The notes beneath the pieces were generated by a model. It ran no database searches. It saw nothing but the letters and a program-made list of their open reading frames with translations, and was not told the origin of the DNA. Shown in pieces: positions 1 to 11,106 of a DNA stretch of 64,000 bases; the first letter of the stretch is position 1, and each line of letters opens with the position of its first letter. Origin of the DNA: Arachis hypogaea (Eukaryota; Streptophyta; Magnoliopsida; Fabales; Fabaceae); contig NC_092053.1 of NCBI RefSeq assembly GCF_003086295.3, positions 111,741,506 to 111,805,505 on the forward strand. Direction: 5' to 3'. A program made the position numbers and the translations under genes.

Positions 1-588
1 AGGGGCGCGAGTCAGAAAAAGAAGGACCCCCTCTCGCTAGTGAGCTTATGGGGCTAATTCATAGCCGCCTCGAGCAGCTAGGGCAGGAGCGGGAACGACA
101 AAGGGAAGCTGAAAAGAACCTAAAAGAGGAGATGGAGCGACGAAAAGAGTTAGAAAGAAAACTCTTAAAGTTAGAATCCTCCCTCAAGGGTCGGAATTCC
201 CAAGGCGATAGAGAAGATTCTCCCTTAGGAGAGAAAGATCCGTTTAGCGAGGACATAATGAGGGCAAAAGTTCCGAGAAACTTTAGAAGCCCCGATATGG
301 ACCTCTACGATGGAACCACCGATCCAAAGCATCATCTGAGCAACTTTAAAAGTCGGGTGTATCTGACCGACGCTTCAGACGCTACGCGATGCGAAGCTTT
401 CCCGACAACCTTGTCCAAAGCAGCGATGAAGTGGTTCGACAGTCTCCCTCCGAGGTCAATTACCAGTTTTGAAGACCTCTCAAGAAAATTCTTGATGAGG
501 TTCTCCATCCAGAAGGACAAAGTAAAACATGCACCAAGCCTCCTGGGAATAAAACAGGAGGTCGGGGAGTCCTTACGGGCCTATATGG
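1..588 (+). pseudogene. gag fragment of a Tat-lineage retrotransposon, cut by the gap
   Basis: This stretch encodes the N-terminal half of a Ty3/gypsy gag (coiled, charged N-terminus, then the capsid-like retrotransposon gag domain with the DLYDGTTDPKHHL motif). It matches 2910-3497 at a constant offset of 2909 with no difference that I found by eye. It has no LTR or start codon inside the window on the left and runs directly into N at 589. It is either the end of a second young copy or, more probably, a redundant contig end left at an assembly gap. Confidence 0.85.
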
Positions 589-1588
589 NNNNNNNNNNNN
601 NNNNNNNNNNNNNNNNNNNNNNNNNNNNNNNNNNNNNNNNNNNNNNNNNNNNNNNNNNNNNNNNNNNNNNNNNNNNNNNNNNNNNNNNNNNNNNNNNNNN
701 NNNNNNNNNNNNNNNNNNNNNNNNNNNNNNNNNNNNNNNNNNNNNNNNNNNNNNNNNNNNNNNNNNNNNNNNNNNNNNNNNNNNNNNNNNNNNNNNNNNN
801 NNNNNNNNNNNNNNNNNNNNNNNNNNNNNNNNNNNNNNNNNNNNNNNNNNNNNNNNNNNNNNNNNNNNNNNNNNNNNNNNNNNNNNNNNNNNNNNNNNNN
901 NNNNNNNNNNNNNNNNNNNNNNNNNNNNNNNNNNNNNNNNNNNNNNNNNNNNNNNNNNNNNNNNNNNNNNNNNNNNNNNNNNNNNNNNNNNNNNNNNNNN
1001 NNNNNNNNNNNNNNNNNNNNNNNNNNNNNNNNNNNNNNNNNNNNNNNNNNNNNNNNNNNNNNNNNNNNNNNNNNNNNNNNNNNNNNNNNNNNNNNNNNNN
1101 NNNNNNNNNNNNNNNNNNNNNNNNNNNNNNNNNNNNNNNNNNNNNNNNNNNNNNNNNNNNNNNNNNNNNNNNNNNNNNNNNNNNNNNNNNNNNNNNNNNN
1201 NNNNNNNNNNNNNNNNNNNNNNNNNNNNNNNNNNNNNNNNNNNNNNNNNNNNNNNNNNNNNNNNNNNNNNNNNNNNNNNNNNNNNNNNNNNNNNNNNNNN
1301 NNNNNNNNNNNNNNNNNNNNNNNNNNNNNNNNNNNNNNNNNNNNNNNNNNNNNNNNNNNNNNNNNNNNNNNNNNNNNNNNNNNNNNNNNNNNNNNNNNNN
1401 NNNNNNNNNNNNNNNNNNNNNNNNNNNNNNNNNNNNNNNNNNNNNNNNNNNNNNNNNNNNNNNNNNNNNNNNNNNNNNNNNNNNNNNNNNNNNNNNNNNN
1501 NNNNNNNNNNNNNNNNNNNNNNNNNNNNNNNNNNNNNNNNNNNNNNNNNNNNNNNNNNNNNNNNNNNNNNNNNNNNNNNNNNNNNNNN
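589..1588. other. assembly gap, exactly 1000 N
   Basis: A run of exactly 1000 N. The round size is the usual placeholder for a gap of unknown length, so distances across it are not real. Open frames that cross it are artefacts. Confidence 0.99.
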
Positions 1589-2168
1589 ATTAATTCTCAT
1601 TTTTTTTAAAAAAAATAATATTATTGAGGAATTAAATTATTTATAATTTTAAAAACAAAAAAGATTTTATTTTATTAGAAATAATTTGCTATTTTTCTAA
1701 TAGAATTTTTTTTATGATAATTTCAATAAAATATTATTCTTAATTTAGATATTTTAACACACAAAAACTTATAGAATTTAATTATTTTAACTATGTTCAT
1801 CAATTTTAGCATTTAAAGGAAAAAATATGATATTTAAATTACACTACTTGATATTTCATATATAAAATCATTTCGGGACTTCTACGTTAATCTTGCTATT
1901 TTTATAAAAATATTAATATTAATATAGAAGTTGGATTTTTTTTAATTTATTTTTTTTATAAGCAAACAATAAATTTTTGTTGGTAGAACTCTTTTAAAAT
2001 CTCTTTTCTATTTACTTAGTCATCATTTTTAATAATAGAGTCTTTTTTTTTTTTGGTTATTTCCTCTTATAACTAATTATTCATTCAGTGAGAAAATATA
2101 TATATGAACCTATATATGAATATACATAAATATACAATGGTTAATTTAATAGCTAATTTTTAGTATAT
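1589..2168. other. AT-rich intergenic DNA, no gene seen
   Basis: Very AT-rich with homopolymer A and T runs and no coding signal. The last part, about 2137-2173, resembles a dispersed repeat end that is also seen at about 21445-21500 (shared AATGGTTAAT, then TAGCTRATTTTT); the Tat-like element is inserted in it. Confidence 0.7.
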
Positions 2169-2173
2169 ACAAT
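2169..2173. repeat. target site duplication ACAAT (left)
   Basis: Five bases directly before the 5' LTR, repeated exactly after the 3' LTR at 11642-11646. This shows the element is bounded correctly and that the two LTRs arrived together. Confidence 0.93.
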
Positions 2174-2708
2174 TGTTCATACCCTGACCCAATAAATAGG
2201 ACCCAGGATCTAAGCAAAGAAGCCCAACCCAGAGGGGTTGGCCCTCCCCCAGTACCGGCCTTCATCCCCAAAAGTCGGTACTGAACACGACCTACTCCAA
2301 AGAAGTCGGATACGAGGGTTAGCTGGCAGATAACACTCATTCGAATGAGTAACCGCCCCTAGAAACTCTCTAACCACTTCATAGAGCCATATCTTAACCT
2401 CCCTAAGATATGGGAACGGTTATCCACCTAAAAAGGTGGCACTACTTCAGCGGTGGTTATTGGTTCACCACTATAAATACCCTGACATCCCTCAGGTATC
2501 ACTAAGTCCCAATACTTTCTCAACTTGCTCACACTCTTGCTAACTTAGGCATTGGAGTGTCATTGCAGGTACCACCCCCCATTCTTCCAGACGCACAAGT
2601 CGAACGGAGGAACACCGAGTTTCAGGTGCACCAGCTGGCCACCTCCCTCACACGTTTGGGTCAACCAACGTCATCCGGCCCACTAATCTCCGGTTACCCA
2701 CCGTAACA
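2174..2708 (+). repeat. 5' LTR of element 1
   Basis: Starts TGTTCATACC and ends CCGTAACA. It carries a TATA box at 2472-2479, which puts the U3/R boundary near 2500. Compared by eye with the 3' LTR there are two substitutions in 535 bp, both transitions. Confidence 0.95.
2472..2479 (+). promoter_or_regulatory. TATA box of the element 1 LTR promoter
   Basis: TATAAATA in the context CCACTATAAATACCC, placed inside the LTR so that U3 is about 330 bp. The identical box is at 11405-11412 in the 3' LTR. Confidence 0.75.
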
Positions 2709-2709
2709 T

Positions 2710-2727
2710 TGGCGCCGTTGCCGGGGA
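2710..2727 (+). other. primer binding site, tRNA-Asp(GUC)
   Basis: TGGCGCCGTTGCCGGGGA begins one base after the LTR end. It is the reverse complement of the 3' end of plant tRNA-Asp(GUC) including CCA (recalled tRNA sequence). Confidence 0.88.
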
Positions 2728-2746
2728 CCCGAGAGATTGACCAGTG

Positions 2747-4435
2747 ATGGCGGAAAGATCCCCTGAAGAAGGTCATGTGGAGACAGATTCTGATCAAGAG
2801 AATTTGAACACCGGAAACAATGAAGCAGATCAGAACCTCCACCAGGAAGCTAATGATCAAAATAAGGAAGGTACTTCCGGAATCAAAAATCCGAAGGCAA
2901 ACTCCTCGGAGGGGCGCGAGTCAGAAAAAGAAGGACCCCCTCTCGCTAGTGAGCTTATGGGGCTAATTCATAGCCGCCTCGAGCAGCTAGGGCAGGAGCG
3001 GGAACGACAAAGGGAAGCTGAAAAGAACCTAAAAGAGGAGATGGAGCGACGAAAAGAGTTAGAAAGAAAACTCTTAAAGTTAGAATCCTCCCTCAAGGGT
3101 CGGAATTCCCAAGGCGATAGAGAAGATTCTCCCTTAGGAGAGAAAGATCCGTTTAGCGAGGACATAATGAGGGCAAAAGTTCCGAGAAACTTTAGAAGCC
3201 CCGATATGGACCTCTACGATGGAACCACCGATCCAAAGCATCATCTGAGCAACTTTAAAAGTCGGGTGTATCTGACCGACGCTTCAGACGCTACGCGATG
3301 CGAAGCTTTCCCGACAACCTTGTCCAAAGCAGCGATGAAGTGGTTCGACAGTCTCCCTCCGAGGTCAATTACCAGTTTTGAAGACCTCTCAAGAAAATTC
3401 TTGATGAGGTTCTCCATCCAGAAGGACAAAGTAAAACATGCACCAAGCCTCCTGGGAATAAAACAGGAGGTCGGGGAGTCCTTACGGGCCTATATGGAAA
3501 GATTCAACAAAGCATGTTTGGAGATTCAAGACCTGCCCACCGAAGCGGTCATCATGGGGCTAGTCAATGGTCTTAGAGAAGGTCCCTTCTCACAGTCCAT
3601 ATCAAAAAGACACCCCGCCTCTTTAAATGATGTACAGGAGAGAGCTGAAAAGTACATCAATATGGAAGAAAACGCTAGGCTAAGAGACCCGAGTTTGCGA
3701 ATCGGGCCCCCTCCCTCAACGAAAGAAAGGGAGAGGGAAGCGAAGAAGAAGGAAGAGCTCGGCCTTGATAGGCCAAGAAAATATCACTCTTATACTCCAT
3801 TGAAAGTTCCTGTAGTGGACGTATACAGAGAAATTTGCAATACTGAAAGGCTGCCTCCCCCCAGACCCATCAAGAATAAAAAAGGGGGGAGCCGCAGTGA
3901 TTACTGCGAGTACCATAAGATATATGGAAACTCCACAAACGACTGTTACGACCTTAAAAATGTGATAGAAAAGCTAGCCAGAGAAGGTCGGCTTGACAGA
4001 TATCTCATAGAAAGGTCGGACGGTCATGGAAAAAGAAAGCGAGAAGATGCGGATAGAAGAGATCCACCACCACAAACTCCGGAGAGACATATCCATATGA
4101 TCTCAGGAGGATTTGCGGGAGGGGGACTCACAAAATCCTCCCGAAAAAGACATCTCAAGAGAGTCTACCAGGTCGAAGAGGGGTCCCCCGATCTTCCGAC
4201 CATTTCATTCACAAAGGAAGACGGGCGAGGAGTAATCCCTGGGCACGATGACCCAGTGGTAATTACTATGATCCTGGCAAATGCCCATCTACACAGAACC
4301 CTAGTAGACCAAGGAAGCTCAGCAGACATCCTCTTTAAGCCCGCTTTCGACAAGCTAGGTTTAGATGAGAAAGAGTTAAGAGCCTACCCCGACACCTTAT
4401 ACGGATTAGGTGACACGCCGATAAAGCCACTATGA
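2747..4435 (+). pseudogene. gag: gag and start of protease, element 1
   Basis: The ATG at 2747 is preferred; the frame is open three bases further up only through a GTG. The first 100 residues are charged and predicted coiled coil, followed by the gag capsid domain (about residues 100-270, LYDGTTDPKHHL to ESLRAYMERFN) and a CEYHKIYGNSTNDC cysteine-histidine motif near residue 385, as in Tat-lineage gag. Then comes MISGG and the aspartic protease motif LVDQGSSADIL near residue 523, with Q where many retropepsins have T, a variant I recall from legume copies. The frame ends at a TGA (4433-4435) within the protease; the same frame continues past it, so this is a nonsense mutation inside gag-pol, not a natural end. 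Confidence 0.9.
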
Positions 4436-5107
4436 TTTTTACCCCTCCACACCACCTTTGGAAAGGGGGAAAAATCAAAGACTCTGAGTATAGACTTCAT
4501 AGTCATCGACGTGGGGTCGGCTTATAATACTTTAATCGGCAGGGCTACCCTTAATCGACTTGGAGCGGTGGTATCGACACCCCACCTATGCATGAAGTTC
4601 CCGACCTCGTCGGGAATAGCGACGGTGAGGGGAGATCAGAAGCTGGCAAGGAAGTGCTACAATGAAAGCCTAAACCTGAGAGGAAAAGGCAGAGAAGTCC
4701 ACACAATAGAACTCGGGGGAGCAAGGGTTAAAGAAGAGCTACGACCACAGCCCGGGGGAAAAACTGAGGAAATTCAGGTCGGCGAAGAGGAAGGAAAAAA
4801 CACTCACATAGGAGCCAACCTAGGGGAAACCCTAAGACAAGGGTTGACTAGGCTCCTAAGAGATAACTCCGATCTCTTCGCCTGGAAGGCCTCCGACATG
4901 CCTGGGATAGATCCCGAGCTCATGTCTCAAGCTCTCGGTCTACTCAGGGTCTCGACCTGTACAACAAAGAAGACGCAAGCTCGGCCCAGAGCGAGCCCTA
5001 GTAGTAGAAGAACAAGTGCAGGCGCTCCTAGAAGCCGGCTTCATCAGAGAAGTCAAATACCCAACATGGCTAGCCAATGTAGTGCTAGTCAAAAAACAAA
5101 ATGGTAA
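4436..5107 (+). pseudogene. pol: end of protease and linker to RT, element 1
   Basis: In frame with gag (4511 is 589 codons after 2744). It encodes the C-terminal part of the protease region (VGSAYNTLIGRATLNRL) and the linker before RT. About 4928 the reading moves to the next frame: the residues after SQAL are nonsense, while the frame that starts RT is open from about 4930. The offset fits a net loss of two bases near 4928. After the shift the old frame stops at 5105-5107. Confidence 0.85.
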
Positions 5108-5606
5108 ATGGAGAATGTGCGTCGACTACACCGACTTAAATAAGGCATGTCCCAAGGACCCCTATCCACTACCAAGCATTGACGCCCTAGTGGACTCTAG
5201 CTCGGGGTATCAATACCTGTCATTCATGGACGCCTACTCAGGGTATAACCAAATCCCGATGTACGAACCAGACCAGGAAAAAACATCATTCATCACGCCC
5301 AGAGCCAACTATTGCTACGTGGTCATGCCATTTGGATTGAAAAATGCAGGGGCCACATATCAGAGGCTGATGAATAAGGTGTTTGCCCCCCACTTAGGGA
5401 GCTTAATGGAAGCCTATGTCGACGATATGCTGGTAAAAACCAAGGAAGAAGTGGACCTCCTATCCGACCTCTCACAAGTCTTTGATACCATAAGGTTGCA
5501 CGGGATGAGACTAAACCCTGCAAAGTGCGCCTTCGCAGTGGAGGCAGGAAAATTTCTAGGATTCATGCTAACACAAAGAGGGATCGAAGCCAATCCCGAC
5601 AAGTGA
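5016..5606 (+). pseudogene. pol: reverse transcriptase domain, element 1
   Basis: Classical Ty3/gypsy RT. Seen in order: LLEAGFIREVKYPTWLANVV, WRMCVDYTDLNKACPKD, FMDAYSGYNQI, MPFGLKNAGATYQRLMN and the catalytic YVDD box (MEAYVDDMLV, about nt 5409-5440). The listed start is only the first ATG of this frame; the open frame begins near 4930. A TGA at 5604-5606 interrupts the thumb region in frame. It copies element RNA into DNA in virus-like particles in intact relatives. Confidence 0.93.
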
Positions 5607-6446
5607 AGAGCTATCCTAGAGATGAAAAGCCCGACTTGTTTGAGAGAAGTCCAACAGCTGAATGGCCGACTAGCAGCTCTCTCCAGATTTTTGGCAGGAT
5701 CAGCATTAAGATCCCTTCCACTGTTCTCCCTACTGAAAAAGGGGCACCAGTTTGAGTGGACTCCCGAATGCGAGGAGGCGTTCCAGGAGTTCAAAAAGTT
5801 TTTGAGCCAACCTCCTATCTTGACCCGACCTATAGCCGGAAAAGACCTCATCCTATACCTCTCCGTGGCAGACAGGGCTGTCTCAGCAGCCTTGATAAGA
5901 GAAGAGGAGGTCAGGCAACACCCAATCTACTTCATCAGTAAAGTTCTACAGGGCCCTGAGCTAAGGTACCACAAATTAGAAAAGTTTGCCTACTCCTTAG
6001 TAATAGCCTCTCGAAGGCTACGGCCTTACTTTCAGGCTCACACAATAAGAGTCCGCACGAACCAACCCATGAAGCAGATCCTCCAAAAAATGGATATTGC
6101 AGGAAGAATGGTACAATGGGTAATAGAGCTCTCCGAGTTCGACTTAAAGTATGAAACTCGGACGGCGATTAAAGCCCAGTGCCTCGCCGACTTCGTTGCT
6201 GAATATGCAGGGGATCAAGAGGACAAACCGACTACCTGGGAACTCTACGTGGATGGATCCTCCAATAAAACAGGAAGCGGCGCAGGCATAATATTGGTAG
6301 ATGAAAGGGGAACCCAGATAGAAGTTTCCCTCAAGTTCGAATTCCCAGCTTCAAATAATCAGGCAGAATACGAAGCCTTGATCGCAGGATTGAAGCTGGC
6401 TGAAGAAGTCGGTGCTACGAAAGTGATGGTATACAGCGACTCCTAA
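5607..6446 (+). pseudogene. pol: RNase H and archaeal-type RNase H (aRNH), element 1
   Basis: Same frame as RT. The first RNase H follows the RT connection (LILYLSVADRAVSAALIREE to about 6200). Then WELYVDGSSNKTGSGAG, NNQAEYEALIAGL and VMVYSDS mark a second, archaeal-type RNase H, whose D, E and D are visible; the fourth acid is in ADALSKLAS beyond the stop. A TAA at 6444-6446 interrupts this domain directly after YSDS. The double RNase H is the main evidence for placing the element in Tat. Confidence 0.9.
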
Positions 6447-7961
6447 GTGGTGACCTCTCAAATAAGTGGGGAGTACCAGGCAAAAGACCCAACTATGAAA
6501 AGGTACTTGGAGAAAGCCTCGGAACTCTTGGGGCGCTTTGCAGAAACCGAGGTGAAGCACATAACTCGGGATCTAAACAGCAGAGCAGACGCCCTATCCA
6601 AGCTAGCAAGTACCAAGCCAGGAGGAAATAACAGAAGCTTGATTCAAGAGACCCTCCAGGAACCCTCAGTGGTAAAAACGGAAGACACACTAGAAGTCTT
6701 TGAAGTGGTCGGATTAAACCTCGGATGGATGAACCCCTTAGTCGAATACCTAAAATTCGACATCCTCCCTAAGGAGGAAAAAGAAGCCCAGAAAATCCGA
6801 AGGGAAGCACAACATTATACTTTGGTGAAAAATGTTCTCTACAGAAGGGGGATATCAACACCATTGTTAAAGTGTGTACCGACCTTAAAAACCACCGAGG
6901 TGTTGGAGGAGGTACATAGCGGAATCTGCGGGAACCATCTCGGAGCCAGGTCATTGGCCAGGAAAGTAATCCGAGCTGGATTTTACTGGCCAACCTTACA
7001 GAAAGATGCCACAGAATTTGTGAAAAAGTGCCAGCCATGCCAAATGCATGCAAATTTCCACGTGGCTCCCCCAGAAGAGCTCATTAGTATCACTTCTCCA
7101 TGGCCCTTTGCAAAATGGGGAATGGATTTGTTAGGTCCTTTTCCCCAAGCGCCAGGACAAGTTAAATACCTAATAGTGGGAATAGATTACTTCACAAAGT
7201 GGATAGAAGCAGAACCACTGGCCACCATCACTGCACAGAGGAGTCGGAGGTTCCTCTACAAAAATATAATCACAAGGTATGGGATACCTTATTCCATTAC
7301 CACAGATAACGGAACCCAGTTCACCGACTCCACCTTTAGAAGCCTGGTAGCCAGTATGAAAATTAAACACCAGTTCACCTCGGTGGAACACCCACAAGCC
7401 AATGGGCAAGCCGAAGCAGCCAACAAAGTCATTCTGGCAGGGCTGAAGAAAAGGTTACAAGACGCGAAAGGGGCTTGGGCTGAAGAGCTCCAACAAGTAC
7501 TATGGGCTTACAGAACAACTCCCCAATCTGCCACTGGAGAAACACCCTTCCGACTAGTCTATGGCGTAGAAGCCATGATCCCAATAGAGGTCAATGAGCA
7601 AAGCCCAAGAGTGATTTTCCACGATGAGATCAGGAATATACAGGGACATAAAGAAGAACTCGACTTGCTCCCGGAAGTCCGAGAAGAAGCTCAGATAAGA
7701 GAAGCAACATTGAAACAAAGGATGACTACAAGGTACAACAAAAAAGTCATTCGAAGGAGTTTCACCCCAGATGACTTAGTCTTAATCAGAAACGACATTG
7801 GGGTCAACAAATCTGGGGAGGGAAAGCTCGCCGCCAATTGGAAAGGACCATACAAAATCAAGGAGGTCTTAGGAAAAGGCTATTATAAGGTGACCGACTT
7901 AGGCGGCACCGAGTTACCAAGGTCATGGCATGCTTGTAATATGAAAAGGTACTACAGTTAA
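6447..7961 (+). pseudogene. pol: aRNH end and integrase, element 1
   Basis: Continues in the RT frame after the TAA and is open to its natural end at 7961. It holds the last part of aRNH, the integrase zinc-binding HHCC (GNHLG, CQPCQM), the catalytic triad D in WGMDLLGPFP, D in TTDNGTQF and E in NGQAEAANK, and a C-terminal DNA-binding part ending MKRYYS. No chromodomain is seen. The integrase core itself looks intact; what is lost is its continuity with upstream pol. Confidence 0.92.
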
Positions 7962-8751
7962 AAGCAAACCCTACTCCCTGATGTACTCTTTTCCCAGCTT
8001 CATGATTTTTTCCCAGAATCAAAGGGTTTTTTCTGAAGAAGGGTTTTTAACGAGGCATCACAGTAGGGACTAAGGGAAATAAATTAGCAAAAGCCCTTAG
8101 TAGCAATAAGGTACCTCCTCAATTAATAAAGAACTCTTTCATTTTAAATATCTCTTTCAAAATTCCCTTTTAAATTTTCTTTCTACGAAACGCGCCGATT
8201 TAAGCTCGACAAAACGTAAAAATCCCATGAACCGACCTAGATGGTCGTCAGGATAAAACGACGAGGTACATGTCGGTGTAAAGAGGCTATAGAAGTCGAT
8301 CATGATAAACTCGGGAGCAGTCCGACCCACAGGGCGGAATGCGAAACCGAGTAAAATTAAAAATGAATCGCAAAAGTAGCCTAAGTCACGAAAAACTCAA
8401 TAAAACAAAATTGAGTACTAGGAATACCAAAAGAGATAAGGAAAAACTAAGAAAAAGGCTGCCTTGAGAATCAAGGAAATTCAGAAAAGCAGGCAAATCC
8501 CAAAGAAAAGATTTTTTCCAGAAAAGATCAAAGAGTCAAAGGAACCACGAAAAGCATGCGCGCATAAGGTAACTCAAAACCCTTATCCAAAAAGGATATT
8601 TATCTAACGATAAATTAAACCCCTATTAAAAAGGGGCATTACTGTTTTGTTTACGACCTTAAAAGGCCAAAAAATTTTTCAAAACACCAACAAATAAATA
8701 TAAAGAGTTCAAAAAAGAGGGGCCCACAAGCCGGGCCCCGATAGCCAAAAA
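7962..8751. other. non-coding spacer between pol and the antisense gene
   Basis: About 790 bp without a coding signal on either strand, purine-rich, between the convergent ends of pol (+) and the antisense gene (-). Terminators for both transcripts would have to lie here, but I see no clear signal. Confidence 0.7.
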
Positions 8752-10588
8752 TCACTTTTTTAGATCACCACCAGCAGGATCAGGGGGAACGCCAGGAGTA
8801 GGAGTTGAAGAGGAAGTCGGAGGAACGGTAGAAGAACTCGAAGCGTCCTTAGAGCGAGGAGGGGACTCTACGATCCTCTGCCCCCGAGTCTTTAAATCAG
8901 ACTCAGATTCCACTATGGGGGCAGGAGGATCCACGATGGCACCATCAATAACAATCTTATCAGGGTCCAAAGGAGAAAGGTCCAAGTCAGGAGCAATAAC
9001 TCCGACCTGTTCCTTGAAAATCCTCCAGGCCTCATCAGCACCATCCGCAATAGAGTCCTCCAACTCGGTGTAGGCCTTCCGAGCGTTCAGTAAGTCGTTC
9101 TTTACAGACACAAGATCAGCAAATAAACTATTGTAGCTGGCTTGCGCTGCCTTCCTCAACTCCACCTCCATGTTGCATTGGGCTTGCAACTTTTGCCCCT
9201 TCTCTCGGAGGCTGTTCCTCTCCCCCTCCAGTTTGGCGACTTTTCCCTCCAACTCCTTCTCATGCTCCTGATATATACGAAGCCTACCCTCCAGCTCCTC
9301 GACCCTCGAGGTCGTCCCTAAAGAGCTGATGGGAGTCTTCTCAAATATATCCAAGAGTTTGCCACAAACCCCCGCCGTCTTGAGACTCTCCTCAACCACA
9401 GTAGTGAGGTAGTGCCGAACAGAAACATCATCCATACTCATACGAGCATGAGGATAGATGTTCTTTCGGACGAACGCAAGGGCGTCCGCCTCACCAGAAG
9501 CGCCAGACTCTAAGGTCTTGCGCTTCTTTGGCTCTGGTTCGGGAGTAGGTCGGACGGAAGGGGGTGGCAGAGAGGAAGCAGAGGAAGAAATTACAATAGG
9601 CTGAGAAGGAGTCCCAACGTTCCGAGGAGGAGGAGGAGGAGAGACAACCATCCTAACACCTCCAGACCTGGCTCGAGACTTTGCCTTGGCTTCCTGAACC
9701 CTCTGGTAAGACTCTTGAGCGTTTTTCTTTGCCATCTCTACAAAAAACAAATTGGTAGCCAAAATCAGACAAAGTCGGTAAAAGAAATTGCAAGTCGGAA
9801 ACAAGCAAGAAACGCAAAAAGCTACCTAATTGTGACTGGACAAAGGACGGCGACCCCTGGAGAAATTTTTTAGTATCCAAGTATGGGGCCCTCCCCCACG
9901 CTTCTCGGAGGAACCCCACAATGGCTGCTTCTACCTCAGTTAAATCATCCAGACCATATTTCTCGCAAGGGGAGGCCTCCAGCCAATATAAAGGAAATCG
10001 GGGAGAAGAATGATCATCCAGGAAAAAGGGGTGGTGACCCTCTACAGCTTGCACTTTGAAAAAGTAGTTCTTGAAGTCATGAAAGGACTCGTCAAAAAGG
10101 GTAAAAAGTCTCCGACCTTGTATGGCTCGGAACGACACCCACTGTTGTTTATTGTTTAGCCCACTGAAGGGTTTTGTCATATGGAAAAGATGGAAGAAAA
10201 TCTTTAAAGAAGTCGGGAACTCTAAAGCCTGGCTGACAAATTGATAAATTTTCAAAAAACCCCAAGAGTTGGGGTGAAGCTGGGTGGGAGCGACTCGACA
10301 GTGACGCAAAACAGATATCTCAAAATTCGAAAAAGGAAGAAAAACACCCAAACGGGTGATCATGCACTCATACATAAAGAAAAAATGAGGGGCCGCCTCA
10401 TCGACTCTTCCAAAACAAACCCGGTCTTCAGGACCCGGGACTACCAATTCGTATTTTGGTTCGTCATCCTCAGAAGTACAAATTCTGTGATGAGTGCGAA
10501 GGTTGGTAATGAACTCAGAATCGACTGAGGGCTCCTCCCCTAAGACCGTGACATCAACCCAGTGAGAGAGAGCATCTACAGAAGCCAT
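8752..10588 (-). CDS. antisense extra gene (aORF) of element 1, two exons
   Basis: Reads against gag-pol. Exon 1 is 10588-9826 and exon 2 is 9737-8752; both are open and join in frame across an 88-nt GT-AG intron, giving about 582 residues. Exon 1 resembles the Pfam family called 'putative gypsy type transposon' (PF04195 from memory; motif TQLHPNSWGFLK then WVSFRAIQGRRLFTLF). Exon 2 has a proline/serine-rich stretch with a basic PEPEPKKRK, a long coiled coil (about VEELEGRLRIYQEHEKELEG to KAYTELEDS) and an acidic C-terminus. Antisense genes at this place are known in Tat elements, with unknown function. Unlike pol, it has no stop or frameshift here. Start chosen at the first ATG after the TATA box that opens the conserved frame. 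Confidence 0.82.
9738..9825 (-). other. predicted 88-nt intron in the antisense gene
   Basis: On the minus strand the donor is TTAG|GTAGC (GT at 9825-9824) and the acceptor TTTTTTGTAG|AG (AG at 9739-9738), with a T-rich body. Exon 1 ends in phase 1 and exon 2 resumes in phase 1, making a GAG codon before ATGGCAAAG. Without splicing, exon 1 runs 58 codons into non-conserved sequence and stops. Confidence 0.75.
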
Positions 10589-11106
10589 TTCTTTTTATAA
10601 AAAAGGGGGGTAACAAACCTACAAGGGGAAAAGAAATGTCACCAACACGGTCTCTAAAGGGAGGAGGATGCGAAACTAAAGTCTACAAATCAAATTTATC
10701 TACAAAGGCATATTAAAGAACTAACCTTTATCCGGAAATAAGGGTTGGAAGCAAAAAGCCTTTGAGGACGCAAGAACGCAGCACGAACGAAGGCAAGGAA
10801 AATTTGAAAGATCGCAGAAACGAAACAACGAAAGAGAGGGAAAATATTTATAAGAACGTTAGGGGCATAACGGTAAAATCGGGGCAATCATTAATGAGGA
10901 TGCACCGTTACCAAGGCTATTAAATCCCTACGCACACTCCTAACGGACACGACGCTTGATTAGACGTAACTGTCAGAACCAAAAGGTCACGAAAAATCAC
11001 GTCGGTTCTCAAACCATCACGTCGGTCCTCTCACAAATCGGCTACGACCCCGAGTTGAATACTCGAACCCAACTCTTAAAAATAAATTGGGCTCGAGTAG
11101 GGGCAC
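10589..11106. other. antisense-gene leader and polypurine end of element 1
   Basis: Holds the leader and presumed promoter of the antisense gene and, directly before the 3' LTR, a G-rich stretch GAGTAGGGGCAC (11095-11106), the best candidate polypurine tract for plus-strand priming. It is not a clean purine run, so the tract is tentative. A 63-residue minus frame here is not supported as a gene. Confidence 0.5.
10845..10852 (-). promoter_or_regulatory. TATA box for the antisense gene
   Basis: TATAAATA on the minus strand (in CTTATAAATATTTTCC), about 260 nt upstream of the ATG at 10588. The spacing would place a start site near 10820 and a leader of about 230 nt. No competing TATA is seen closer to the start codon. 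Confidence 0.5.

Noticed and set aside
48..1646. 532-residue frame across the N gap
   Set aside because: It is open only because N codons are not stops; the part after the gap is unrelated AT-rich DNA.
5414..5851. 145-residue minus frame opposite RT
   Set aside because: Shadow of the RT coding strand; no conserved domain.
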